A stretch of 15,661 bases of DNA from Deltaproteobacteria bacterium (GTDB lineage: Bacteria; Desulfobacterota; Binatia; UBA9968): NCBI GenBank assembly GCA_016183075.1, contig JACPFH010000170.1, positions 1 to 15,661 on the forward strand, given 5' to 3'. Shown one piece after another: positions 8,423 to 14,618 of this stretch (positions are counted from its first letter, which is position 1; every line of letters begins with the position of its first letter). The notes beneath the pieces are model-generated. The model was given only the letters and a program-made list of their open reading frames with translations, was not told the DNA's origin and did no database searches. A program made the translations under genes and the position numbers.

Positions 8423-8598
8423 ATGTGGAAGGATCCAATCGTTGAAGAGGTCAGGAAGATCCGTGAAAAGCACGCGCCAAATTCAAATACGACCTGGACG
8501 CTATTTGCCGCGACCTGAAGGAGCAAGAGAAAAAAGGTGGGAGGAAGTTGGTGTCCCTTCTTCCGCGAAAGCCAGCGCCTAGAGCCAAAACCGCCTGA
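8423..8598 (+). pseudogene. Small conserved hypothetical gene with a one-base frameshift
   Basis: ATG 8423 has GGGGAG 7 nt upstream. Reading opens with MWKDPIVEEVRKIREKHA, a start I recognise from a widespread family of ~60-residue uncharacterised proteins. The frame then breaks at about 8478-8480 and would stop soon after. Inserting one base there (GCGCCAAA to GCGGCCAAA) continues the expected sequence, KFKYDLDAICRDLKEQEKK, then GGRKLVSLLPRKP, to TGA at 8596-8598, for 58 residues in total. The span is 176 bases, one short of a multiple of three, as a single deletion predicts. It is either a recent pseudogene or a sequencing/assembly error. Such small genes often sit near toxin-antitoxin loci, as here; function unknown. 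Confidence 0.75.
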
Positions 8599-8638
8599 GG
8601 ACGAGTATTGCCAAAAGTGCCACAGCGCTTGCAAGGAA

Positions 8639-8662
8639 CCAGCGTGTCAACCAGCGTGTCAG
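8639..8662 (+). repeat. Tandem duplication of a 12-bp unit
   Basis: CCAGCGTGTCAA is followed directly by CCAGCGTGTCAG. Part of the unit (CCAGCGTG) is inverted relative to CACGCTGG in the tandem repeat ~90 bases downstream. Confidence 0.75.
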
Positions 8663-8726
8663 GCTTTGGTTTCTTTATTTTGCCCTTCTGGGATCACCCG
8701 AGACCGAGAAAGCAAATAATAAAAGC

Positions 8727-8752
8727 CTGGCACCCCACGCTGGCACCCCACG
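8727..8752 (+). repeat. Tandem duplication of a 13-bp unit
   Basis: CTGGCACCCCACG occurs twice in perfect head-to-tail copies (8727-8739 and 8740-8752). It may be a remnant of slippage or a terminal piece of a mobile element; nothing decides between them here. Confidence 0.8.
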
Positions 8753-8998
8753 GCCCCGCAATCGATGCTAAGAGCAAAACCCAAGATTTGATCCTCGGAA
8801 CTCCCTCAGAACTCCAGAGAGGGAGCGACTCCGAGCACCCCTCCCTCCTTGAGGTTCTGAAATCTTAGTTTACCGGCTTATAACCGGCCTGCTTTACTCC
8901 CGGACGTTATCGTTTAAAGAGACTATAGAGGGGCTTTATCCAAGGCGTGTCTCAAGGGGTCCGGTCTTGGCCCAAGCAAGTGATGGCAGGACTGCCTT

Positions 8999-9430
8999 TC
9001 AAAACCCCTTAAACCTGAACCGTACAAACCGCCGGATAACTTCAAAGTCCTGAGAGTTCAGCGTGACGAGGACAGCACCGATGCTCCGGCAGGAAAGGGC
9101 AATAAGAATATCGTTGATAAGGGCTATCTTCTTGCTTCTAAAATCAGGGCGCTTCAGCCTAATTTTGACGGCTATGTAGCCGGCTTCCTTCCATTCTTCG
9201 TAGGCAGGATTGACAATCCTCCTGACACGCTCAAAAGGCCTCAGAAAATTCTGTACCCTGCGCACTGTAAGATCATCCGTGCATCCGACGATAAGTTCCT
9301 GGGCTACGACGCTAGAAAAAAAAGTGGAGGGAAGGCGCCTGCCATATTGGTCTACATGTCGTAAAGCAAAACTCCGATCCAGCATGCAGTGGATATAGAT
9401 GTTGGTGTCCAAGATATATTTAGCGGCCAT
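8999..9430 (-). CDS. vapC: PIN-domain ribonuclease toxin, VapC-like
   Basis: This 143-residue protein starts MAAKYILDTNIYIH. It carries the four acidic residues of a PIN active site: D8 (ILDTN), E45 (AQELIVG), D107 (INDILIA) and D128 (SQDFE). VapC toxins cut RNA, often initiator tRNA or rRNA, with Mg2+ held by these residues. ATG 9430 is preferred to an upstream in-frame start at 9448, because GAGG lies 6 nt before it and because it gives the family N-terminus directly. The gene overlaps the upstream antitoxin by 11 bases. The protein is slightly longer than a typical VapC (about 130 residues) because of the region around 85-100. Confidence 0.9.
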   Translation of the reverse strand: MAAKYILDTNIYIHCMLDRSFALRHVDQYGRRLPSTFFSSVVAQELIVGCTDDLTVRRVQNFLRPFERVRRIVNPAYEEWKEAGYIAVKIRLKRPDFRSKKIALINDILIALSCRSIGAVLVTLNSQDFEVIRRFVRFRFKGF

Positions 9431-9614
9431 AAAGGTCCTCGACCCCACCGACCCCAGCGTTATCTACCCACGCCTTGGTCGCTTCTTCCTGGAAAAGGAC
9501 GAGGTCAATGGCCTTTTGTACGGCCTCTGTCTCTGTCCTTGCTTTTAAAAGACGCTTTACCTTTTTGATCTTGGCTTCGTCCAACCAGTAGTTTTTGCGT
9601 TTCAGGGCTTTCAT
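9420..9614 (-). CDS. VapB-like ribbon-helix-helix antitoxin
   Basis: This 64-residue protein has a basic start (MKALKRKNYWLDEAKIKKVK) and the segment ARTETEAVQKAIDLVLF (26-42), typical of VapB antitoxins whose N-terminal ribbon-helix-helix binds the operator. The C-terminal part, ending GVGGVEDLYGR, would wrap the toxin. Two ATGs are adjacent (9617 and 9614). GGGAGG lies 2 nt before the first and 5 nt before the second, so 9614 is preferred. The stop codon lies inside the VapC gene. Its own promoter and repeated CGTATAT motifs lie just upstream, which fits autoregulation by the complex. Confidence 0.87.
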   Translation of the reverse strand: MKALKRKNYWLDEAKIKKVKRLLKARTETEAVQKAIDLVLFQEEATKAWVDNAGVGGVEDLYGR

Positions 9615-9636
9615 CATAACCTCCCAATATACGCAT

Positions 9637-9665
9637 AAATTACTCAGCTATATACGTATTGTCAA
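9637..9665 (-). promoter_or_regulatory. Promoter and likely operator of the VapBC-type operon
   Basis: On the minus strand a perfect TTGACA (9665-9660) is followed 17 bases later by TAATTT (9642-9637, 3/6). The predicted start is ~9630, leaving a short leader. The palindrome ATACGTAT (9652-9659) lies in the spacer, and CGTATAT recurs 23 bases downstream over the leader; these are candidate antitoxin half-sites. The patch is strikingly AT-rich. The upstream dehydrogenase gene ends only 15 bases from the -35 box, with no terminator between. Confidence 0.55.
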
Positions 9666-9679
9666 ATGCGCAGCAAATT

Positions 9680-10630
9680 CTAACTCCGCAGCAATACTTT
9701 GAGCGCTCCTGGCCGGCCCGCGTGGGCGACGGCCTCTAAGCCGTCGGCGAGCGGATAGACTTTTTCAATCAAAGGCGTGACTATGACGCTCCTCTGCGCC
9801 AGCGCCTCAAGCGCCGGAGGAAAGACGCCGCAGCGCGAGCCCACAACGGTAACTTCATTGATCACCAGCGGTGCAAGGGAAAGGGAGTGAGATTCAGCCA
9901 CGGTGCTCTTCAGGACCAGCGTCCCTCGCGGGCGCACCGCCTCCACAGCCGTCTTGAATCCGGAAGTGGAGCCGGTCGCCTCGACGACAACGTCTGCCTG
10001 GGGCGGTTTCCAGTCTGAGAGCAAAGCGGTTCTCATGCCGAGCCGTTTAAGGAACTTGAGCTTATGCTCGTGTTTGCCAACAATGGTTACGTGCGGGGAA
10101 AACAAGCGCAGGACCTGAGCGCAAAGAAGACCAAGCTTGCCATCCCCAAGGACAAGCACATCATCCGCGGCTTCAATTTCGATCTGCCCGACAATCTCAA
10201 AGGCGGCCGCCAGCGGCTCGGTGAAAACCGCCTCTTCGTCCGATACGCTATCGGGCACGGGATGGAGATTCTCAGACGGAACTGCCACATATTCGGCGAA
10301 GCTCCCGTCGGCGCCGAGAATCCCCATCACCCGACGCTCCGGGCAGTGGCGTCCCAGCCCACGCGAACAAAAGCTGCAGCGGCCGCAGGCGAAGTTGATC
10401 TCTCCGACCATCCGTTTTCCGACAAGCTCCCGAGGCCCCTCCACCACATCACCAACCATTTCATGTCCGAGGACACCGCGAAACTCCATGTAGCCGCGCA
10501 AGATTTGGAGGTCCGTGGAGCAAATACCCGCTAAGCGAACGCGCAGCAGGGCTGTGCTTTTGTCAGCCGCGGGTGTCGGATAGGCCGGATCCAGGCTGAG
10601 TTCCTTGCCATTCCAATTGAGGGCGCGCAT
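9680..10630 (-). CDS. Zinc-dependent alcohol dehydrogenase of the MDR superfamily
   Basis: This 316-residue cytoplasmic oxidoreductase has catalytic zinc ligands C37 (GICSTD) and the GHE motif (55-57), plus E138 (FTEPLAAA). The structural zinc site is C82, C85, C88 and C96 (CGRCSFC...RHC). The Rossmann dinucleotide motif is VLVLGDGKLG (158-167). The acidic residue that usually fixes NAD at the end of the second strand is not evident (VTIVGKHEHK, 181-190), so cofactor choice is open. It is somewhat shorter than typical members (~340). It sits 34 nt after the SDR gene and is probably the last gene of the right-hand operon. Substrate unknown; alcohol, polyol or hydroxy-acid oxidation are all plausible. 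Confidence 0.92.
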   Translation of the reverse strand: MRALNWNGKELSLDPAYPTPAADKSTALLRVRLAGICSTDLQILRGYMEFRGVLGHEMVGDVVEGPRELVGKRMVGEINFACGRCSFCSRGLGRHCPERRVMGILGADGSFAEYVAVPSENLHPVPDSVSDEEAVFTEPLAAAFEIVGQIEIEAADDVLVLGDGKLGLLCAQVLRLFSPHVTIVGKHEHKLKFLKRLGMRTALLSDWKPPQADVVVEATGSTSGFKTAVEAVRPRGTLVLKSTVAESHSLSLAPLVINEVTVVGSRCGVFPPALEALAQRSVIVTPLIEKVYPLADGLEAVAHAGRPGALKVLLRS

Positions 10631-10664
10631 GCCTTTTTTTGACGGGCGAAAGCTGTCCTAGCTC

Positions 10665-11462
10665 TCAGTAGTGGACGGCGACACCCACGCCGCCTGAGAC
10701 GGCGATCACTTCGCCGTTAATGCCCACGGAAAGAGGCGAGGCGAGAAACGCCGCGACATAGGCGATCTCCTCGGCCGTGACGAGCCTGCCGATGGAAACG
10801 TTCGCGGCAATCTGTTGGGTCAACTCCCCGACCGTGACTCCCCGGCGCGCCGCCCGACCGGACAGCCGCTCGCCCAACCTCTCCGTAACGGTGGCCCCGG
10901 GGTGAATCGCGTTCACGTTGATCCCCCAGCGCCCCAGCTCGACCGCAAGCGACTTGGTCAGGTGCACCGTCGCCGCATTCCTTGCGCCCGCGCTGATGGC
11001 GCCGGCGGTCCGGGCGGCCATACCGCCGACATTGATGATCCGGCCCCAGCCGGTGCTCTTCATCAAGGGGACCACCGCCCGCGCACAGCGCAGATAACCG
11101 AGCACCCGCTCCTCGAAATCACGCAGGATGAGATCATCGGTTACGCCGGCAAAATCCTCGGCGACTCCACCCGAGACGCGACCCGCATTGTTGACCAGGA
11201 TGTCGACCCCGCCCAAAGCCGCGCTGGCGCTGTCCACCAGGCGCTTGATGGAATCGGCCTGAGAAATGTCGGCGACGATGGGGAGCACGCGCCTTCCCGT
11301 CTCGCGCTCAAGATCCTCGGCCGCTGCCTTAAGCGCATCTTCCGTGCGGGCGCAGATCGCGCACTTGACTCCTTCACGGGCAAGCTGCCTGGCGATGGCT
11401 TTGCCGATGCCCCGGCTCCCGCCGGTAACGAGAGCCCTTTTGTCTTCAAGCTTAAGGTCCAT
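10665..11462 (-). CDS. SDR-family protein lacking the usual Ser-Tyr-Lys catalytic residues
   Basis: This 265-residue protein has the classical SDR Rossmann signature TGGSRGIG (13-20), the NNAG motif (91-94) and a typical C-terminus (AAFLASPLSVGINGEVIAVS). Yet where YxxxK belongs it reads SAGARNAATVHLTKSLAVEL (157-176), so Tyr aligns with A158 and Lys with N162. The preceding block, INVGGMAA (143-150), has no serine. I recall related SDRs with a GxRNxA motif at this place, so this is likely a divergent subgroup rather than decay: the frame is intact and the rest is well conserved. It may bind NAD(P) without standard dehydrogenase chemistry, or use other residues. AAGGA lies 7 nt before ATG 11462. 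It lies between the broken isomerase-like gene and the MDR gene. Confidence 0.92.
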   Translation of the reverse strand: MDLKLEDKRALVTGGSRGIGKAIARQLAREGVKCAICARTEDALKAAAEDLERETGRRVLPIVADISQADSIKRLVDSASAALGGVDILVNNAGRVSGGVAEDFAGVTDDLILRDFEERVLGYLRCARAVVPLMKSTGWGRIINVGGMAARTAGAISAGARNAATVHLTKSLAVELGRWGINVNAIHPGATVTERLGERLSGRAARRGVTVGELTQQIAANVSIGRLVTAEEIAYVAAFLASPLSVGINGEVIAVSGGVGVAVHY

Positions 11463-11548
11463 GTGTTATCCTTCCCGTTTCGACCGTCGGGTTCTCGATC
11501 CGGCAAAAGAAACAAGGGGTGGCTTGCAAGGAATGCGGAGTGAGAGTT

Positions 11549-12224
11549 TTAGCGCAAGATCTGGCCATACCCGTCGAGGCGCAGTTTGATCCCTAAAGTC
11601 TTTAGCATCCACCAGAGGGAGGCGGCCGTGCTCGAGACCGCCGGACGGGCGATTTCCCGTTCGAGCCTGTCGATGTGAGGCAGCGTGCGCCATCTGCCAT
11701 GGACGAGGACCGCATCGGCCTCGGGATGCTCCCCGAATACACCGCGAGCGACCTGGTAAGAGGCATCATCGGGAAGCTTTGCTTGGCCCACGGGATTGGC
11801 AACGTCGAGTCCCCGAATACCCAAAACCTCAAAGCCTGCGTCTTCGAAGTAGCGTTTCAGGGCCTGATTGATCCGTTCCAAATAAGCCGTGGCGACGACG
11901 ATCTTCTTGGCCCCCACATGCTTCAGCGCTCCGGCGTTCGCGCAGAGAGAGGTGGTCACCGGAAGCCCGAGACGCTCGGTCAGTTGTGCGGCCAGCTCCT
12001 CTTCCGCCCGGTAGCCGCGCTGGACTGCCACAGTGATACCGGACAAAAGAATACAATCGACTTCTTCGGCCACGAAGCCCGAGAGACTCGACTCCAACGA
12101 CAGCGCGTACATTGAGACCCGTGGACACGAGCGTGAAGCCGGGCGGAAGGATTTCGCTCCAATCGGACGGAATCTCAAAAACCGATGGGGAAAGATAACC
12201 GATGCGTGCTTTCCAACTAGGCAT
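11549..12224 (-). pseudogene. Asp/Glu racemase superfamily gene (maleate isomerase/arylmalonate decarboxylase-like), frame broken
   Basis: The gene opens at ATG 12224 (GGAGG and AAGGG upstream) with MPSWKARIGYLSPSVFEIPS and continues to FTLVSTGLNV. The matching sequence then continues only in another frame from about 12110: LESSLSGFVAEEVDCILLSG, ...KKIVVATAYLERINQALKRY..., ADAVLVHGRWRTL, VSSTAASLWWMLKTLG, ending DGYGQILR at 11549. Against my recollection of arylmalonate decarboxylase, about ten codons are also absent at the junction, so a small out-of-frame deletion (roughly 30 bases) fits better than a single slip. The C-terminal catalytic Cys (LLSCGG in arylmalonate decarboxylase) is replaced by LVHGRW, so the intact family would already be atypical. 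An alternative is a functional shorter protein from an internal start near 12112. Assembly error is also possible. Confidence 0.72.
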
Positions 12225-12259
12225 ACCCTTAACCCTCCAGCCCCTCCCTAAAATTCCTG

Positions 12260-12346
12260 TTGCCTATCTCCTGTTCAACGTTCAAGGTTCCGGGTTCAAG
12301 GCTCACATTGAACTTTGAACGTTGAACCTTGAACGTTATTGCCTAT
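12260..12346. repeat. Palindromic element with 18-bp arms and 8-bp flanking direct repeats
   Basis: The left arm 12273-12290 (GTTCAACGTTCAAGGTTC) and right arm 12310-12327 are inverted copies with one mismatch, around a 19-base loop that carries another GGTTCAAGG unit. TTGCCTAT occurs directly repeated just outside (12260-12267 and 12339-12346), which resembles a target-site duplication. GTTCAACGTTCAAGG-type repeats are familiar as dispersed intergenic palindromes. The stop codon of the M29-like gene lies in the loop. Confidence 0.75.
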
Positions 12347-13705
12347 TGCTTGCGGGTAAATCCACCGCCCCGGCTCGCGCGCGTAGTCGCCATAGGAGCC
12401 TGGCGCGTTTATCCCCGGAATCTCGGGAATCCAGTCCTCCTTAAGAAGCTCATCCGGGTCCCCGTATTTCTCCGCGACCTTTCTCACCTCTGGATCATCG
12501 AGCGCAAGCAGTCGCCCTTTCTCGATGATGCGGATTTCCTCGCCCTGCTTCGTGGTGAGAACGAGGGTGGGGAAGAGCAGATGAACGTGGAGGTGACCGT
12601 AGGCGAGCTTTCTCTCAGCGGCCCACTCCTCCTCGGTCGCGCGCCATGCGGTCCCGCACCCGGTATGGATGACTCCCGACCTCCGCCTCTCCCACTCCGC
12701 CCCGCCCGAGGAGAGCATGTGGATGTTCGAAGGCCGCGTGATCTTTGGGTGAGTTCCGATCGCCATCTCCCAGAGCCAGAAGAGTCCCTTGCCCGGAAAC
12801 GAGGGATACTGGCTGTTCTTCGTCTCATCGATCAGCTCTCGCCATGCCTCCCCATAAAGACCCCCGCCTTCGACCTTCTCCACCTTACCCCTTTCGATCG
12901 CCACCTTGACGAGCGGGAACGGCTTTGAGTAGTGGCTCGTGGTCCCGCAGATCATGCCTGTCGCATCCTCTTTCTTGAGGACCGGAGTCCACGGATGGGC
13001 CATGAGATGACCCCAAAAAGGAGTCTCGTTGAAGGCGAACCAGTCGCCGGTAAAATAATCCTCCCAAAGCGTGTAGCTCAAGTCGGTCCCTTCGGGATCC
13101 GCGACGTGGATCTTGCCTCCTCTGCCTTTTTTCCAGATGGGCTCCCACGCTTTGAAGTTGATGAGACGCTGGACTTCTCGGGGATAGGTGGTGGCCGCGC
13201 TGGCGAACTGCTCCAGGACCTGCCATGGAATGGGTTCATAATGGAAAGAGGTTTTGGGTATCCCGCCACCTCGCCCATGAATGAGTAACGTGTAGCCGTT
13301 TTTTTCCGCCAGCTCCTCGATCCATCTCGCCCCCTCCCAGCGGCGAGGGTTGGTCCGCGAAGACTCGCGGCGAATGACGACTCGAATCTCATCGTATTCA
13401 TCGAAGGGCCGGTCCGGGCCCACGTCCACCACGATGATATCGGCCTTGGCCCCTTTCTCCCTCAAGGCCGACGCAATCGACTCCGCGATGCGCGGATCGT
13501 AATGGCTGTCCACGCCGATCAATACCTTATCGCCTTTTCCCACGGCGCAGTAACCGATGAAGCCCACCGCGGTTCTTCGCAGCCCTTCTTCGCCGCAAAG
13601 AAAACGGGCATAAGACATGAGGGAAGACACGTCGATGACTTTTATGCCCGGATAACCCGCATCGTCATCGCCGCGCAGTTTTGCCTCGGGGTGATATTCA
13701 CACAT
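12296..13705 (-). CDS. M29 aminopeptidase/NicX-like putative metalloenzyme
   Basis: This 469-residue protein begins MCEYHPEAKLRGDDDAGY. ATG 13705 is chosen over 13735 because AAGGAG lies 7 nt upstream. Residues ~58-97 (GDKVLIGVDSHYDPRIAESI..., ADIIVVDV) resemble the N-terminal alpha/beta domain of M29 aminopeptidases and of the related dioxygenase NicX. Later blocks also fit: GTTSHYSKPFPLVKVAIERG (254-273), WEMAIGTHPKITRP (312-325), SGVIHTGCGT (343-352) and HLHVHLLFPTLVL (371-383). In the last block the family's H-x-D metal pair appears as HVH. Enzymes of this fold hydrolyse peptides or open hydroxylated pyridine rings; which applies here is not known. Residues 456-469 (NNVQGSTFKVQCEP) are encoded by the palindromic element, so the original C-terminus was probably shorter. 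Confidence 0.6.
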   Translation of the reverse strand: MCEYHPEAKLRGDDDAGYPGIKVIDVSSLMSYARFLCGEEGLRRTAVGFIGYCAVGKGDKVLIGVDSHYDPRIAESIASALREKGAKADIIVVDVGPDRPFDEYDEIRVVIRRESSRTNPRRWEGARWIEELAEKNGYTLLIHGRGGGIPKTSFHYEPIPWQVLEQFASAATTYPREVQRLINFKAWEPIWKKGRGGKIHVADPEGTDLSYTLWEDYFTGDWFAFNETPFWGHLMAHPWTPVLKKEDATGMICGTTSHYSKPFPLVKVAIERGKVEKVEGGGLYGEAWRELIDETKNSQYPSFPGKGLFWLWEMAIGTHPKITRPSNIHMLSSGGAEWERRRSGVIHTGCGTAWRATEEEWAAERKLAYGHLHVHLLFPTLVLTTKQGEEIRIIEKGRLLALDDPEVRKVAEKYGDPDELLKEDWIPEIPGINAPGSYGDYAREPGRWIYPQAIGNNVQGSTFKVQCEP

Positions 13706-13783
13706 CGGTTGACTCCTTCCCAACTCCCATTGCACTCAAGCGAGGGATCACGTTTCCCTACGCGCTGTCTCGCGACTATCTGA

Positions 13784-14596
13784 CTAAGGGCGCACCGGGT
13801 CCGGACGCGACCATTTGGTCCGCGGTGTCGGAAGTCGTTCGCCATCAACGTAGATCTCCGGTTCGCGCTCCTGGAAGAAACAGAAAAGGGCTCGAACTTT
13901 CGGGCATTCGGGGATCGGGTCAAGATAACTCCATACGAGATCTGGAAAAATTCTCTCGCCTATCCTTACAGACCAGTACGACGCCACTCCCTTGTAGGGG
14001 CAGCGGGTTATCGTCGGACTTGGAATCAGGAGTTCAGTCCGCACGTCCTCCGGAGGGAAATAATAACGAACCGGGTGGTTGGTTTCGAAGAGTAGTCGGG
14101 GGCGACCGGTGTCGGCTACCTCTTCTCCACCGACCAAAGCCCGGATGTGCCGCGAGCTCTGCAGAACATCCACGCGCTTGTAGGGATCGCGCGGATGGAC
14201 GAAAATCTCTTCGTCTTCCTCATACCACGCATCCATCTGGTTCCACACGAAAGAGATGTAATCTTTGAGCTCCACGCACTGCGCGGGCGGATCCGTGTAG
14301 TTCCACGCCCCCCGCTCGGCTACGTGGGCGGCGGAGACTACGGTATAATAAGCCGCCTCGCCCTTGTGAGGACAGCGATCTCGGTGCTCCGTGGCGCGGA
14401 GCCGGTCCATTTTGACGTCTCGCTTCGGAAAGTAATAAACGGGCAGGCAATCGGCCTCTCTGAGAAGGAGAACGCGCTTGCTGTCCGCGATTGTCTCGGC
14501 GCCAAAAACAACGCGAACCCGCCGGCAGCTCTCCTCAATTTGCACCCAATGATCGGAGATGCCCTTTCCAATCGGGCTCGGAAGCCTCACCGTCAT
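13784..14596 (-). CDS. Tandem DUF427 domain protein
   Basis: This 270-residue cytoplasmic protein is built from two copies of DUF427 (PF04248). Copy 1 spans ~22-133 and copy 2 ~145-258. Matching landmarks are YYFPKRDV/YYFPPEDV, CPHKGEAAYY (75-84)/CPYKGVASYW (199-208) and WNYTDPPAQ/WSYLDPIPE. The repeat pattern indicates internal duplication and fusion. The biochemical role of DUF427 is not established; members often sit with oxidoreductase or catabolic genes. The gene starts 22 nt after the NHL gene's stop, indicating an operon, and is followed after 78 nt by the M29-like gene. Only a weak AGG precedes ATG 14596, so translational coupling with the upstream gene is likely. Confidence 0.9.
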   Translation of the reverse strand: MTVRLPSPIGKGISDHWVQIEESCRRVRVVFGAETIADSKRVLLLREADCLPVYYFPKRDVKMDRLRATEHRDRCPHKGEAAYYTVVSAAHVAERGAWNYTDPPAQCVELKDYISFVWNQMDAWYEEDEEIFVHPRDPYKRVDVLQSSRHIRALVGGEEVADTGRPRLLFETNHPVRYYFPPEDVRTELLIPSPTITRCPYKGVASYWSVRIGERIFPDLVWSYLDPIPECPKVRALFCFFQEREPEIYVDGERLPTPRTKWSRPDPVRP

Positions 14597-14618
14597 AACG
14601 GCCTGCCGGGTAAGACCC

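Larger units (their letters stand above)
8599..8998. other. 400-bp stretch without a convincing gene
   Basis: No frame here has family-like sequence; the longest (8608-8868, plus) is low-complexity and lacks a ribosome site. The stretch holds two pairs of tandem short repeats (8639-8662 and 8727-8752), the direct repeat ACCGGC flanking TTATA near 8873-8890, and small palindromes CTTGGCCCAAG (8966-8976) and GGCAGGACTGCC (8985-8996). It separates the plus-strand BrnT region from the end of the minus-strand VapC gene. Confidence 0.5.

Noticed and set aside
8608..8868. 86-residue plus-strand frame
   Set aside because: Unlike any family I know, it runs across tandem repeats and has no ribosome site.
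8599..8998. CRISPR array
   Set aside because: The repeats are only two units each, 12-13 bases, directly adjacent and without spacers; no cas genes are present.
10815..11543. 242-residue plus-strand frame opposite the SDR gene
   Set aside because: It is antisense to a well-conserved SDR and has no recognisable motifs.
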